A stretch of 64,000 nucleotides of DNA from Megamerina dolium (taxonomy: Eukaryota; Arthropoda; Insecta; Diptera; Megamerinidae). Below are positions 42,477 to 54,639 of the stretch, in pieces. Both the position numbers and the translations under genes were made by a program. The stretch's first letter is position 1. Each line of letters begins with the position of its first letter. The stretch is from positions 19,904,845-19,968,844 of the forward strand of contig OY978527.1 in NCBI GenBank assembly GCA_963854835.1, read 5' to 3'. The notes below the pieces were generated by a model, which saw nothing but the letters and a program-made list of their open reading frames with translations, had not been told where the DNA came from and did not search any database.

Positions 42477-43640
42477 TTAAACCCACGATATCAGAGGCTT
42501 GGTACAACTGTCAAATATTTCAACATTAATAAACTCAATCAGTGAGCCGTTGCTTCGGCTTACAACCTTGACGTCAAGATCACATTTACAATAGACCGCA
42601 ACACCACAACCTCTTTTCGAGAACCTAACATTTCTAAAAAGCTTGTATCCGTTATTGGTATAAACCTGGTTTGAAAGATCAGATCTGAACCACGCCTCAG
42701 ATACACACACAATAACGACAAGGAAGTCTTTAAAGATACATATGCTTTATATAGCATAATTTGGTACCATTTAAGCTTCGAGCGTTAAGATGAACACCAT
42801 TTAGATCACTACGTTGCTTATAGAGTATGTGAACCAGAGATCTTGTATTCTTGTCAACACACCCAGACATTTCAGAGCGATTGGTACGAATTGCAAGTTC
42901 GGCAAGTGGATTCAAAAGCAAACCAACACGTTAGAAAGATAAAGAAATAAGAAAGAGATAAGAGAGAATACGAGAGGTAAAGAAAAACAACAAAGATGAT
43001 AAAGTAATAGATATGAAGAATAAACTTGAAATAGAAAATTTATAATATAATGTAAAATTAAAATTTCAAACATCATGTATAAAAACAATAATAAAACCGA
43101 TTTAAACAATGATTTAAATAAACATAACAGAAACAACAATCAGTAAGTCTATATCTTATTACCAGCAACACTATCTATGCTAGTTGTATAATTTACAATG
43201 TGTGCAGCCACATCATGTTTCATAATCGATTGTCCCTTCTCAGTTTATTGGCATAATTTAATAAATCACGGTTTCTCTTTATCAGGCTTTCATGCAGGTA
43301 AAAAATTGGTTCCCACCACAAGAGATGTCATTAAGTGAAATCTGTTGTTAGTTCGTCGAAAGGCAGCAACAACTTTAAACAAACGACCACGATCATATGA
43401 CGAAATTAGCTTGATAACAACAGAAGTGTTGTTGTTACAACTCATCTCAAAGCTAATAGCTTTACATATGTTAACAAAGGTGTTATGAAGATTTTCTTCA
43501 TCAGAGTACGGTAATCCATCAAGAATGGCGTCAGCAAAGACGTCTACATTCTCAACGGATTTTTTTGGTGACGAAGGAATATCATCTCTTCTTTCACAAC
43601 ATCAATATCACTGTAGATACTTTCAACTACTGTAACTATA
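42477..43640 (-). pseudogene. LINE fragment: end of ORF1 and start of ORF2 endonuclease
   Basis: From 43640 down, an ORF1-like frame reads DVFADAILDGLPYSDEEN, FVNICKAISFEM, FKVVAAFRRTNNRF and LHESLIKRNRDLLNYANKL. From about 42890 to 42480, ORF2 begins GVHLNARSLNGTKLCYIKHM and continues with CVSEAWFRSDLSNQVY, GYKLFRN and GCGVAVYCKCDL. These are apurinic-endonuclease motifs with catalytic Asn (LNARS) and Glu (SEAW). The frames are interrupted, and everything after the endonuclease start is absent. Confidence 0.72.
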
Positions 43641-43684
43641 TTAATGCAATATTTTTTGTATATTTTGTACGAAAATATCACGTT

Positions 43685-44053
43685 TAGCTGCAGCAAAATA
43701 TATGAAGATGTCGAAGTCATTCATAACGAAGTGGACGAATCGAATTCCAGAAGTAAAAAATGTCGACGATTTGGCTGGACGGGGTTTTGAAAAAATAGAC
43801 CTCACCAAAGCAGGACAAGAAGATTATTGATTTGTTTGCGACGAAGCCGGGCTTATCGTTGCATAACGATAAAACAGTTTTAGAGAAAAACGGTGTTCAA
43901 ATATCGAAAGAGACGATTCAAGGAGGTTTAAGCACTAACGGCGTCAAATACCGAAGCTTTTACGCCAATTCTGAACAGAATTGGAATAATGTAAAATTCT
44001 CGGAAAAATCCTCATTTTTGGCAAATAGTAAGACTGGACACACTGTATTCTAA
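43685..44053 (+). pseudogene. Tc1-type transposase fragment with internal deletion
   Basis: Reads KYMKMSKSFITKWTNR, KNVDDLAGRGFEK, then in another frame LFATKPGLSLHNDKTVLE, KETIQGGLSTNGVKYRS, and NWNNVKFSEKSSFLANS, which corresponds to the first catalytic region with Asp changed to Glu (SEKSSF). The rest is missing. Confidence 0.7.
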
Positions 44054-44079
44054 TCTTTTTATGATGTATTACACCGAAT

Positions 44080-44170
44080 GACAACATCTGATGTCTATTC
44101 TGTGACAACACTGTTCTCAGGCTTTGTCGCAGGGCTTTTTCAAAAGCTTTTAATTAGCAAGTGTTTGCAT
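44080..44170 (-). mobile_element. SINE body relic
   Basis: 'tgttctcaggctttgtcgca' and 'tttttcaaaagcttttaatt' align with the middle of the SINE family in reverse. Strongly diverged. Confidence 0.5.
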
Positions 44171-44594
44171 TATTTGAAGATTAGATAATATTTATATTTT
44201 CTCAATTTTTTTAGATTGGACGAAGAAATTATTATTATTTAAGAGACTGTGTTGCACTGCGACCCGAGGTCTATTGTGCATCCCATCTTGGACCTGGAGT
44301 ATGTCTCTAAGTCCAGTATCCATAAGGAAGTTTAATATAGATCCTACCTTATTGGATTTCAAAATACGAATAAAAGTGTATTTAGAAACATAAGCTACAC
44401 TGTAGATTTTTATGTAAATTACCATTGAAAACTCTTATGACTGATGCTATCACAATGTGCTTAAGTTGAAATTAAGTACAAAATATTTTTACGAGTATAA
44501 CAGGGAGAAAGAAGCAAATGGGAATGCCGATAAAGTAAAGAACAAAAAATTAACGCAATCTGAGTTGCATATTGTACCATGTACTCATGTAATA

Positions 44595-45207
44595 ACACAT
44601 CGTTCGATAAGTCCCGAGGCTAAATAAGAAAACTTTTTTTTATTATTTTCTTTATTTATCAACGTAATCTCCTTCAAGAGCAATACAATAATTTCAGCGC
44701 TTTTCTAATTTTTCGGTGCCTTTTTTGTAGAACGATTTATCTCTTGCAGCGATTACTTCTTCATTTGAGCCAAATCTTTTTCCCTAGAGCATTTTTTTTT
44801 CAAGTCTGCGAACAGCCAGTAGTCGCTGGGAGTCAAAACTGGCGACTATGGTAATTCAAGTATTGTGAACATTGTTAATAACGACTTTTGACCCGGAGCG
44901 TTGTCTTGATAACAATTTTTTTCTCTTGCATTTGAAGCCGTTTTACTGCGATTTCGTTCTTCAATCTATATTAATATTAATGGTTCTTCCTTTTTTCAAG
45001 AATTATACCGTGTGTATCCCAAAATACCTTGCCAGCTTACTGTTGAGTTTTGGTCGTCTAAATGACTGTAAATAGACAAATAATGGTACGAATGTCACGG
45101 AATTTTGACAGGTATCATCTGAAGGTAGGTACTATCCAAAAATAATAAGGATATGGTGTTTGTAGTGCCATCTCTTGGTTAGTCCCGGGACTTATTGAAC
45201 GATGTGT
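44595..45207 (-). mobile_element. Internally deleted mariner
   Basis: Inverted ends ACACATCGTTCGATAAGTCC and (inverted) ACACATCGTTCAATAAGTCC, flanked by TA. Near the left end the minus strand reads EKLEKR-NYCIALEGDYVDK, the usual mariner C-terminus. The catalytic core is deleted. A related copy lies at 53011-53475. Confidence 0.85.
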
Positions 45208-45699
45208 TAAATGCTGAAGTCAAAAAAATGTGAAGGCGTATGTTTGCGTAAGTATTCATTCATATTGACAACAAAAGAAATTTTTCTCTTTGATACCGGT
45301 AATACAGACAAATAAACTTTCATCTTTATCCTACAAGCATCAGATAAATATATAGCTATTACAAATTTTTTTTTTATTACAAAATTATAAAAACTGATGT
45401 TGGAAATCATGAGCGATGACCTTACAATACTTTTACCATTTATAAGTATATATACCATACCGTCCATATGTATATGTATTATAATATATTAAACAAATTT
45501 TTTATGAAAATCAAGCAAGCCGAAATAAATTCTTCGGGGTGTTTTTTTACAGTGCAGCACTTTCAAATTTGAAATAAAAAAAAATGTAATATTCTGAAAT
45601 AAAAATTGTGTAATAGGAAGAATAACAATATTGTACCTGAAAAATTACTCAACATTCTAGTAAATTCTATCGGTTAGGAGCAAGCCTTCTGAGTTAAAC
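45208..45699. other. AT-rich DNA without supported features
   Basis: No repeat or gene recognised. Confidence 0.35.
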
Positions 45700-46194
45700 G
45701 GTACCCACAAGAGGGCTGTATCATGTCAAACTTTCGAGAAATCGATTTTTACAATGTCCCACCGATTTGCAGAAAAAAAATCGAAAAAATTTATATACTT
45801 CACGCAGTTATAATATAGGTTTCAAACGAAAAATGGATTCCTAGTTAAAAGCCATCCCTTTTTCTGTCCAACGCAAAAACTTAAACTTTAGTTTTACACC
45901 GAACTAGCAGCCGGACATAATTAAATTTTTTACGTTGGAGAGAAATGACAACTTTTAACACGCATTTTTTCTTTGGAGAAAATATTTGTTTTTTCTTCAA
46001 GGATGTTCAAATATAACTTTAAAAAATTATTTTGTCATTTTTGCTCAAGGCCTAAAATTTCTCTTTCGTTTGATACCCATATCATTATACTGCATGAAGT
46101 ATAAAATTTGTTTCGATTTTTTTCGGCGCAAAAAGAAGGGAAATTGTGAATATCGTTTTCTCGAAAATTTTACGTAATTCCTCTTGTGGGTACC
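45700..46194. mobile_element. Palindromic foldback MITE
   Basis: Perfect 15-bp ends GGTACCCACAAGAGG (45700-45714) and its complement (46180-46194). Further in, blocks around 'cttcacgcagttata' and 'actgcatgaagtata' are also inverted, so the whole element is a diverged palindrome. No coding capacity. Confidence 0.75.
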
Positions 46195-46287
46195 AATCAA
46201 CTCACCAGGTTTGTGCATAACCGACAATATTTACTAGAACGTTATAAAAACATTTCATGCTAAAAACTAGAATAATGTACATATGTA

Positions 46288-46323
46288 GTCAGCCGTGACG
46301 GGCATATGGCCGTCACGGCTGAC
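46288..46323. repeat. Near-perfect 36-nt GC-rich hairpin
   Basis: GTCAGCCGTGACGG and its exact complement flank an 8-nt centre. Seventeen of eighteen possible pairs form. It lies between the foldback MITE and the DUF4817-type relic. Confidence 0.85.
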
Positions 46324-46348
46324 TCAAAACGTGGCTCAACATGGAAAC

Positions 46349-46970
46349 TCAATTTTCGGTTACTATTTGAAGCAACTGGGGTCTAACCCTGGTTTGCAAT
46401 TTATCCAAAGTTTTTAGTTTATCAGCATTAACTAGACCTTTCACATATACCCACAAAAAATAGTCCAGAGGCGTTAAAACGAAAAATATTGCAGCATAGT
46501 TCACATGTCCATTTCGAGAGAATATGTTGCCGCCAAAATTTTCCTTGAATAAATCGATTGTTATGTTCGAGGTACGGTATGTAGCGCCGTCTTGGTGGAA
46601 CCTCATCTCTTCCACATTTATACCACGCAATTAGGTGATCAAATAGAAAATAGAAGGAAAATTGAAATAGGAGGATATTGAAAATAGGAGGATATAATCT
46701 CTTCACGTATTAAACTTGGGTATGGCACAATAGTTAGCAAGTGTCTAGCCCTCACTAATCTAATCTAATCAAATAGTCAGTTATCATGGCTCTGTAGCGA
46801 TCGCGTAGCCCATAAACCGCAGCAAACAGTAAGTTTTTGTGGATGTAATGGTGTCTGAAGAATTTCTTGTGGATTCTCTTAACGATCAGTAGCGATCTTT
46901 GAATTTGGATGACAGAACCACGATTTAAGTAATAAAATGTCAATATTTGCAAGCCTTAATGAGAACAAAT
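46349..46970 (-). pseudogene. DUF4817/Tc1-mariner-type transposase relic
   Basis: At 46952-46850 the N-terminal motif FYYLNRGSVIQIQRS appears. At about 46620-46350 the frame reads MRFHQDGATYRTSNITIDLF, NIFSRNGHVNY, LTPLDYFLWVYVKGLV and ADKLKTLDKLQTRV, the second and third catalytic regions of the same family as the element at 50918-52221. The middle is deleted and frames are broken. Confidence 0.7.
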
Positions 46971-48469
46971 GTATTTTCGGTTACCGTTTTATACCCATCG
47001 GAAACTGTTTCATTCTAAAAAGCAACCCGTTATAATACTTGCCATTTAAATATATAATTCAAGCGAATGAAATTGTCATTTACACAAGACAGCAAAAATA
47101 AGTCAATTTATACAATAAAGATATATAGTAAAATATGTAGTGAGTATGTATACGCGCGCCTAGAAGCATAGAGGAATTATGAATACTTCTTTTGCAAAAG
47201 CGACAGTAATAGCAATACCCCGTATGCATGTACGTACCAGTTTTGCAATGACCCATATTTTATACTCAGAATTTATTGATATTTACATACATGCGTGCGT
47301 ACATACAATTGCAAGTATAAGCATAAAAACATGAACTAGTCGATTTTATTAGCATTTTTAGCATATAACCTAAATGCGTGTAATTGCGTTTAAAAATTTG
47401 CAAACTTTTACTAAATACTTTCAGGCACTTTTTTCTTTTCTTTTTTCGTTTGTGTCCGAATGTATTTTCTGTTCTGTCAAGCAAAACTTAAATAAAAATA
47501 ACTTTAAATAGAAACTTTCGTGTTTTTAAGTGATAAATTATGCATCACAAAACTCGACGATAATATAGCGACCGACCAAAAAAAAAGTAAATTAAATGTA
47601 TTTTTCTTGAATAACCCTAAGGGTGATTAACTAGCATTGTTGATCCCCCACACACATGTATATATACTTACATATGTGCCCAATCGCAAATTCTGATGCG
47701 CATCTTAGCATATATCGGTGGCGCATACGAAGAAATACGAGCGCTTAAAAAACTACCGCAAAAAAAAACCACGTGAAAAAATCATCTGCGAAGAAAGACG
47801 CGTAAATATAATTGACAGCAAAGAAAAATGCGTAAACATAACTGATAGTGGTGGGATTATCAACACACCCCTTCAACCAATCCATAACGCAAATTATATT
47901 AAAAAAATACACTACTTATTACCAATTGGGCGGATAAATGGTAATATGGTCACGCGTCTTTTTCGCCGTCATCTATGTGTACGCGTCTTTCATCGCCGTC
48001 AAAACACTCGTGCGTCTTTCTTCATATGAACCGACAATATGAATAGCAGCGCTTCTCTTTCGTATCTAAAGAGCTGGTTTTTATGTGCTTCTTTGGTGCA
48101 CTTTGAGTAGGCAATAAGCAGCACTTCAAATCAGTGATTGCGCAGTTGACTTAGAATTCACATTCCATTTCGACAAAATAGCACGCCGACATGGGGAGAG
48201 CATTCAGTTGGTGTCGAACATTCATACGGTGAGATTGTGCTCGCACTTGTTTTGTAAAAATGTTCGGAATTCAATTAGAGTACAATTTATAGGTTATGCT
48301 TTGGATATGATAGAGAGAAAGAGGAATTCACATCACACAATTCCCTCTCTGCACTACAAAATACGGAAAATGTAATAGTATGAGCGTGTCGATCAAAGAG
48401 AAGTACAGAACATACTTTAGTATGAGAGGTGGAGATAGCATTCGTTCTATTTCGACCATTTTTGAACTC
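46971..48469. other. AT-rich DNA with one unrecognised ORF
   Basis: Only the ORF at 47718-48029 stands out. The stretch at 48040-48290 looks like unique non-coding or promoter DNA. Confidence 0.35.
47718..48029 (+). CDS. Unrecognised basic 103-residue ORF
   Basis: Begins MAHTKKYERLKNYRKKKPRE and is rich in Lys and Arg. Two imperfect repeats (NIIDSKEKCVN / NITDSGG, and CGCGTCTTT units in the DNA) are visible. No known domain. Probably a chance ORF. Confidence 0.15.
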   Translation: MAHTKKYERLKNYRKKKPREKIICEERRVNIIDSKEKCVNITDSGGIINTPLQPIHNANYIKKIHYLLPIGRINGNMVTRLFRRHLCVRVFHRRQNTRASFFI

Positions 48470-48970
48470 ATACATTCAGTTTGAGTTTGATAACTTTATA
48501 TTTTAGAAGAATCGCTTCAAACAACATACTTTTGTCTGAGAGTTAGGCGTAGTTTTTATTAGATTTCGCCCATTTTCTAATATATTATCTCTGTTATGGG
48601 AATATTTTGAGACACCATGTTTCAGTTCAATAACTTGACGTTTTCATGCCGAAAGTGTCAAAATTTATATTCAACATTCGATTACGCCTTTTTCAAATAT
48701 ATTTATTATCTGACTGGAATAACTTGAAACGTCGAGTTTTAGTTCAACAGCTTTACATTTGCGCGTGAAATCTGAAGAATACATACTTTTGTATGGAAGT
48801 AGGCGAGTTTTTCATCCGATTACGGGGTTTTTCTTTACCAAGTTTTAGTTGGATGGCTTTATATTTCGCTTGTAAGTGTGAAAATATACATTCAACACCA
48901 TTCTTTTGTATAGAAGGTAGGCGTGGTTTTCGTCCGATTTCACATATTCACGAACTCCATTCGTTGGTGT
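48470..48970 (+). repeat. Dispersed repeat of degenerate units, second array
   Basis: Units share 'gataactttatatttt', 'acatacttttgtatggaagt' and 'taggcgtggttttcgtccgatttc' with 17085-17540 and, inverted, with 52620-53005. Confidence 0.6.
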
Positions 48971-49994
48971 TGTGATGGTGTACGGTGATGCGATCAGATA
49001 GGAAAACATGGTTAAGACAAACATGGATAAGTCGACTAAAATATTAATCAAGTTCAATAATGTGTATACTACAATATATATACTTTTCTATATATAAGCA
49101 AAAGTGACATATGCTTATGGGTGTCACAAATGGAAGCACGGCCGCAATGCAAATACCACTGACACCTTAAATGAAAGGTATAAATAAAAATACTAATAAA
49201 GAAGTATATTTGAAGTAACATATATTTATATACATTATATTCAAAATGGGAACGCTTTTTTTGTATAGACCATTTCAGAATTATAACAACAAATATGTGC
49301 CTTAAAGTATGTAGTACCATAAAAATGTAAAATTCACGGCATTATCTATTTTCAGTTTGCATGTATTAAATAATCATAATAAACCTCCTCGTAGCCAACT
49401 TGTGTTTTGTTACCCATCATGGGCACATTGCTCAACACGTTTTCATTCTGACATATATTGTATTACTTCAAAAAAATATTTACAAGGGAAGAATAGAAAA
49501 AGAATCGCAAAATATCGAATTTATTTTCTGTTTATGAAACATTAATATACTATATTTGTTTTTTTTTTTAACTAAACTTAAATATAATTACAAAATAATT
49601 GTATAAAAACTCACATAAACTCAATTAAATCATAAAATTTGGCATTCAAAAACTAGCACTTTGTACTTTAATTGTATTTAATGTTAACTACGGGTGGATT
49701 AAACATATTTCTAATGAACTCATCATCTTTCCCGTGTCCGCCAACATGTTTTACAAACCGGCACATCCCAGTAAAGCAGCAAACAATAAAAAAAGCAAAT
49801 AATTAAAATATCTACAACAACAAAGCCAATAATCACTAATAAAAGCACGTGACATATGTTATTTTTGCATATTGAGCGTTTTAAGCACATTACAATGGAT
49901 CACGTTTAAGCAAATATAACAATTATTTCTCCTCCCGCCGTCTTATTTGTCTTATTTGCATGAAGACAAATACATACAAATGTATAGATAGACA
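48971..49994. other. AT-rich DNA without supported features
   Basis: No gene recognised. Confidence 0.35.
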
Positions 49995-50015
49995 GACAGA
50001 TAAATATATATACAA

Positions 50016-50106
<91 letters not shown>

Positions 50107-50166
50107 ATATATATATATATACATATATTCAAATATATATATATATATATATATACAAATATATAT

Positions 50167-50253
<87 letters not shown>

Positions 50254-50254
50254 T

Positions 50255-50327
<73 letters not shown>

Positions 50328-50482
50328 ATATATATATATATATATATATATTCAAATATATATATATATATATATATTCAAATATATATATATATATATA
50401 TATTCAAATATATATATATATATATATTCAAATATATATATATATATATATTCAAATATATATATATATATATATATATATT

Positions 50483-50554
<72 letters not shown>

Positions 50555-50559
50555 TTCAA

Positions 50560-50609
<50 letters not shown>

Positions 50610-50639
50610 ATATATATATATATATAAATATACATACAT

Positions 50640-50684
<45 letters not shown>

Positions 50685-50709
50685 TATACATATACATACA
50701 TACATATAT

Positions 50710-50740
<31 letters not shown>

Positions 50741-50823
50741 TACATACATATATATATACATACATATATATATATATATATACATATTTATATTTACATA
50801 TATATATATACAAATATATACAT

Positions 50824-50860
<37 letters not shown>
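49995..50860. repeat. Long (AT)n array punctuated by TTCAA
   Basis: About 860 bp of alternating AT/TA broken at irregular spacing by 'ttcaa' (for example near 50101, 50128, 50209, 50254, 50287, 50323). All six-frame ORFs here (runs of Ile-Tyr) are artefacts of the repeat. Confidence 0.97.
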
Positions 50861-50861
<1 letters not shown>

Positions 50862-50863
<2 letters not shown>

Positions 50864-50884
50864 TGTGTGTGTGTGTGTGTGTGT
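50862..50884 (+). repeat. (TG)n microsatellite
   Basis: About 11 TG units at the end of the AT array. Confidence 0.95.
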
Positions 50885-50917
50885 ATATATACAAAATAAA
50901 TCGAATGAATAATAGTA

Positions 50918-52221
50918 AAGGGTTATCCATTTCGCGGTTTCAAAAGTATAGGGCTAGAATTCTACATCTGTCAAACTGACTTGTTAAAACAATTTCTTTC
51001 TTTTTCAGTTCAAAGTCTGACATTTGCGAAAATGGATCGCTTAACTATCGCACAACGCATTAAAATTGTAAAAACCTACTACAAAAATGGTGATTCTGCC
51101 ACAGCCACATATCGTGCTTTAAGAGAAGATTATGGTTTACATAATCGTCCAACTACGCAAGCAATTGGCAAAATTGTGAAGAAATATGAAGAGACTGGAT
51201 CGGTTACAGATATTGTAAGACCTGTGCATCATCGTTTCGCTCGTACCACCGAAAATATCGCTGCTGTAAGTGAAAGTGTTGCCGAAGACCCGAATGTGTC
51301 GATTCCTCGTCGTTCTCAGGAATTAGGACTGTCTTACGGCACATTATGGCGTATTTTGCATTTGGATCTACACCTACATCCATATAAAATCCAGCTCACA
51401 TAACAAATGAAGCCAGCTGACCATTCACAACGTCGTAGATACGTCGAATGGGTGCTTGAACAACAGGCGGTGGACGGCGATTTTTCGAACAAAATTTTCT
51501 TCAGCGACGAAGCACATTTCTCACTCGGTGGGTATGTTAACAAACAAAATTGTCATATTTGGGGTTCTGAGAATCCTCAAGTAATTGAAGAGAGGCCACT
51601 ACATCCACAAAAAGTCACTGCTTGGTGCGCTCTTTGGTCCGGAGGTGTGATTGGACCTTACTCCTTCGAAAACGACGATGGAACGACTGTCACCGTCAAT
51701 TCGGAGCGTTATGGTCATATGATAACCTACTTTTTTTTGCCTGCTATTGAAGAATACGACTTAGAGAATATGTGGTTTAACAAGACGGTGCCACATGCCA
51801 CACAACTCGAGCGAATATGGCTTTATTGCAAGAGAAATTTTCTGGCCGCATAATTTCTCGTCGTGGCGATATCAAGTGGCCATCAAGATCATGCGATTTA
51901 ACACCGCTTGACTTTTTTTTGTGGGGCTACGCGAAAGACCGTGTTTATGCAGATAAACTTTTAACTCTTGAGCACCTAAAAACCAACATTCGTCACGTTA
52001 TGGCTGAGATACCGCCCAATATGTGTCAAAAAGTGGTCGAAAATTACCTCAAAAGAATCGATGCTTGCAACAATTCGTGTGGTGGTCATTTAAATGATGT
52101 AGTATTTCACACATAATGTCAACGTTCAAACTTTATAATAAAAAAGAAATATCATGATAAAAAATATTTTATATGTGTTTTATTTACATTTACTTTTGAA
52201 ACCCCAAAATGGATAACCCTT
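50918..52221 (+). mobile_element. Nearly intact DUF4817-type (Tc1/mariner superfamily) transposon
   Basis: Inverted ends AAGGGTTATCCATTT, extended by a shared GGTTTCAAAAGTA further in, flanked by TA. Length is 1304 bp. It carries one transposase gene with only one stop and one single-base frameshift. It follows the AT array directly. Confidence 0.9.
51032..52116 (+). pseudogene. DUF4817-type DDE transposase, two lesions
   Basis: The start chosen is ATG at 51032 (MDRLTIAQRIKIVKTYYKNG); an upstream in-frame Met at 50981 lies in the leader. The N-terminal DUF4817/HTH part includes ALREDYGLHNRPTTQAIGKI, VEDP-like DPNVSIPRRSQELGLS and LHLHPYKIQLT. A TAA stop at about 51401 follows. The catalytic part reads FSDEAHFSLGGYVNKQNC, KVTAWCALWSGGVIGPY, then a one-base deletion near 51781, QDGATCHTTRANM, and SRSCDLTPLDFFLWGYAK. 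It ends near 52116. All catalytic acids persist. These transposases move DNA by cut and paste in the nucleus. Confidence 0.88.
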
Positions 52222-52619
52222 TACAAATACTAAAATCAGCAACCTATAATTACATATATGTTTATAGATAAATAAACAGGAGAAGACTTAATGCAAATAC
52301 ACGAGCGAATAGCACAACGGATATGTAAATATATAAAGTCTTTAGTTATATCTATACTATTTTAATGTACCTGCCAAAAAATTATGAGGGAAACAATTTT
52401 TATATTCAGCATTTTTATTTATTTTTCTATTTTTTGTGATTTGTGTTGCGGAGAAGATGAGACTAAGAATTACGGAAAATCATTGAATTGAATTTTAAGA
52501 TGCGCAAACAAGAAAAAATAGCAACGGCAACGTAGAGATAGATAATTGAGTGTTCGCAGAATAACGTGTTATATGAATAATAGCTTAATACATATTATTT
52601 TATCAACAAATGAACAAAT

Positions 52620-53005
52620 GAACTAATTCAGAAATGAGCAGACTAAAACATGCGACTATTTCTTATACAAAAGTATGCTTTCATATATATGTTTTCAGAC
52701 TTTGGACACGAAAATATTAAGCTATCGAACTGAAACGCGGTATATAACATTATTTTTAACAATATGCTATGAATTGCGAGAATAGGCGACATCGGCAATA
52801 AACCACAACTACCTTCCATATAAAAGTACGTTTTCAAACGTATGTTTTCAACTTTTTACTCAGAAATATTAGGCTATCAAAGAGTATGTACCAGAATCGA
52901 CGAAATCGGCTGTTATCCACTCCTATCTTCCACACAAAAGTACGTCTCCGAACTTATATAATAATTTTTACTCGAAAATGTTAAATATTCAAAATAAAAT
53001 TCGGT
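52620..53005 (-). repeat. Dispersed repeat of degenerate units, third array (inverted)
   Basis: 'atacaaaagtatgc', 'taccttccatataaaagtacg' and 'gaaatcggc' are the inverted units seen at 17085 and 48470. Confidence 0.55.
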
Positions 53006-53010
53006 ACAGA

Positions 53011-53475
53011 ACACATTGATCAATAAGTCCCGGAACTAAATAATTCTACTTTATTCGTCAACATAATCTCCTTCAAGAGCAATATAATAATTCCAGCGCT
53101 TTTCTAAATTTTCGATGCCTTGTTTTTACAACGATTTATCTTTTGCCTCAAAATATGCGTTTGTTCCAGAGATCACTTCTTCATTTGAGACAAATTATTT
53201 CTTTTTTCTTTTGCATTTGTGGCCGTTTTACCATGATTTCATTCTTCAATCGTTGATGAATATTATACCGCGCGTATCAGTTGAGTTTTTGGTCGCTTTG
53301 GACGATTTTTACCGTCCATTCTCCACTCAACTGACGAACGATTCGATTCTTGTGTAGAATAATGTATCGGATCCATGCTTCATACATTATCACACACCGG
53401 TGCAAAAAATCGCGACTATTTCGGGTAAAAGCGCACTGATTCATCGATTCGTAGTTTTTTTTTTGTTCCATGTTT
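53011..53475 (-). pseudogene. Mariner relic of the same family as 44595-45207
   Basis: Left end ACACATTGATCAATAAGTCC, then the C-terminal region, then FLHRCVIMYEAWIRYI and RQLSGEWTVKIVQSDQ. The first catalytic motif MDE.W has become MYEAW (Asp to Tyr). The right end is missing. Confidence 0.75.
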
Positions 53476-53479
53476 ATAT

Positions 53480-54639
53480 CTTTAGGATGTCTCTTTCATA
53501 GACAAATGTTTATGAATGCTGCTGTGTACGCTACCAACAAAAATAAAAGTTCAATAATGGGCAAACTCAGCTGTAAAGCATGCCTACTGTCATATAAAAT
53601 CGCGCTTTCAACCATGCATGTTCATACATTTTTTGTACAAAATATAAAGTTAACGAACGAAGTGTAAATTCTGTTACGCCCAAGTAATCAATGCTGAAAA
53701 TTATTTCAGTTCAATTTATATATCTAAAATGTAGTCTTACTGAAAAAAAAATATGCAAAATCAAATTAGTACACATAATGAAAAGCAAATCTTATATTGA
53801 TTGGCTATTCATTTTTGTTTTTATTTTCTCATAAATAAATTCATATTATTTTTAGTAACATTTCAGTTTAGATATTTTCTTTCTCAATACTATTCAAAAA
53901 AACATCCATGCTATAAGAGTGGGCGCAGGCGGCTGAGTAGTATTTACTTACAATATTTACTATAGTATTAATATTTGTATGTAGTAGTTGTAGTGTAGCA
54001 TTGGCTGCATTCTAAATCATGTCATGTAGTTTCGATTTTTACTTGGAATAGAAAAACAATAAAAGGAAAAACAGAAAAAACCAATATGAAGCAAATAGAA
54101 ATGAAAGAAAATGAGAGAAAACAGACATATGTTCGGTCTAAACTGAATTAGGTTAAATAGCACACGCGCCAATATTGTATTTATATTTTTGTGTAAATTC
54201 ATCCAAAGAAAGATAAATTTTGACTAGGAAAAAAAAAACAAAAGTAAAAATTAAAAATTATTGTTTAGTGCATATAAACCAAAAATTCCAATAAAATAAT
54301 TCAGTCAAATTGCGAATTTCCCTTATATCATATTTCAAGAATTACAAGGGAGATATTAAAAGAATGTACGAGTATCATATGCCATTGCTGTAGCATTTAG
54401 ATTGCTTTTAAAAGATACTAAAAAATTACTTTGGTGTCATGAATTCGGCCTTATTGGTTTTATGTTCGAATCGGAGTTAGTGTCGTTTTTAGATGTCAGA
54501 GAAACCAATTTTACGGGTTTCTTAGCAGAAATAAGCAACTAACAGTTGACAGATTTCATTTGTTCGCGTCTTTTGTTTCATGTTGGTTGATATTTTGTTG
54601 AAATGTATATAAATACAAGGGGGGAAATATAAAAACACT
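53480..54639. other. AT-rich DNA without supported features
   Basis: No gene recognised. The last 200 bp may be the leader of the following relic. Confidence 0.35.

Noticed and set aside
42912..43139. Leu/Phe-rich ORF that looks like a membrane protein
   Set aside because: It is the complement of an A-rich, purine-rich tract between two LINE fragments; composition alone explains it.
49906..50979. Long ORFs with Ile-Tyr repeats on both strands
   Set aside because: They are translations of the (AT)n array and have no coding meaning.
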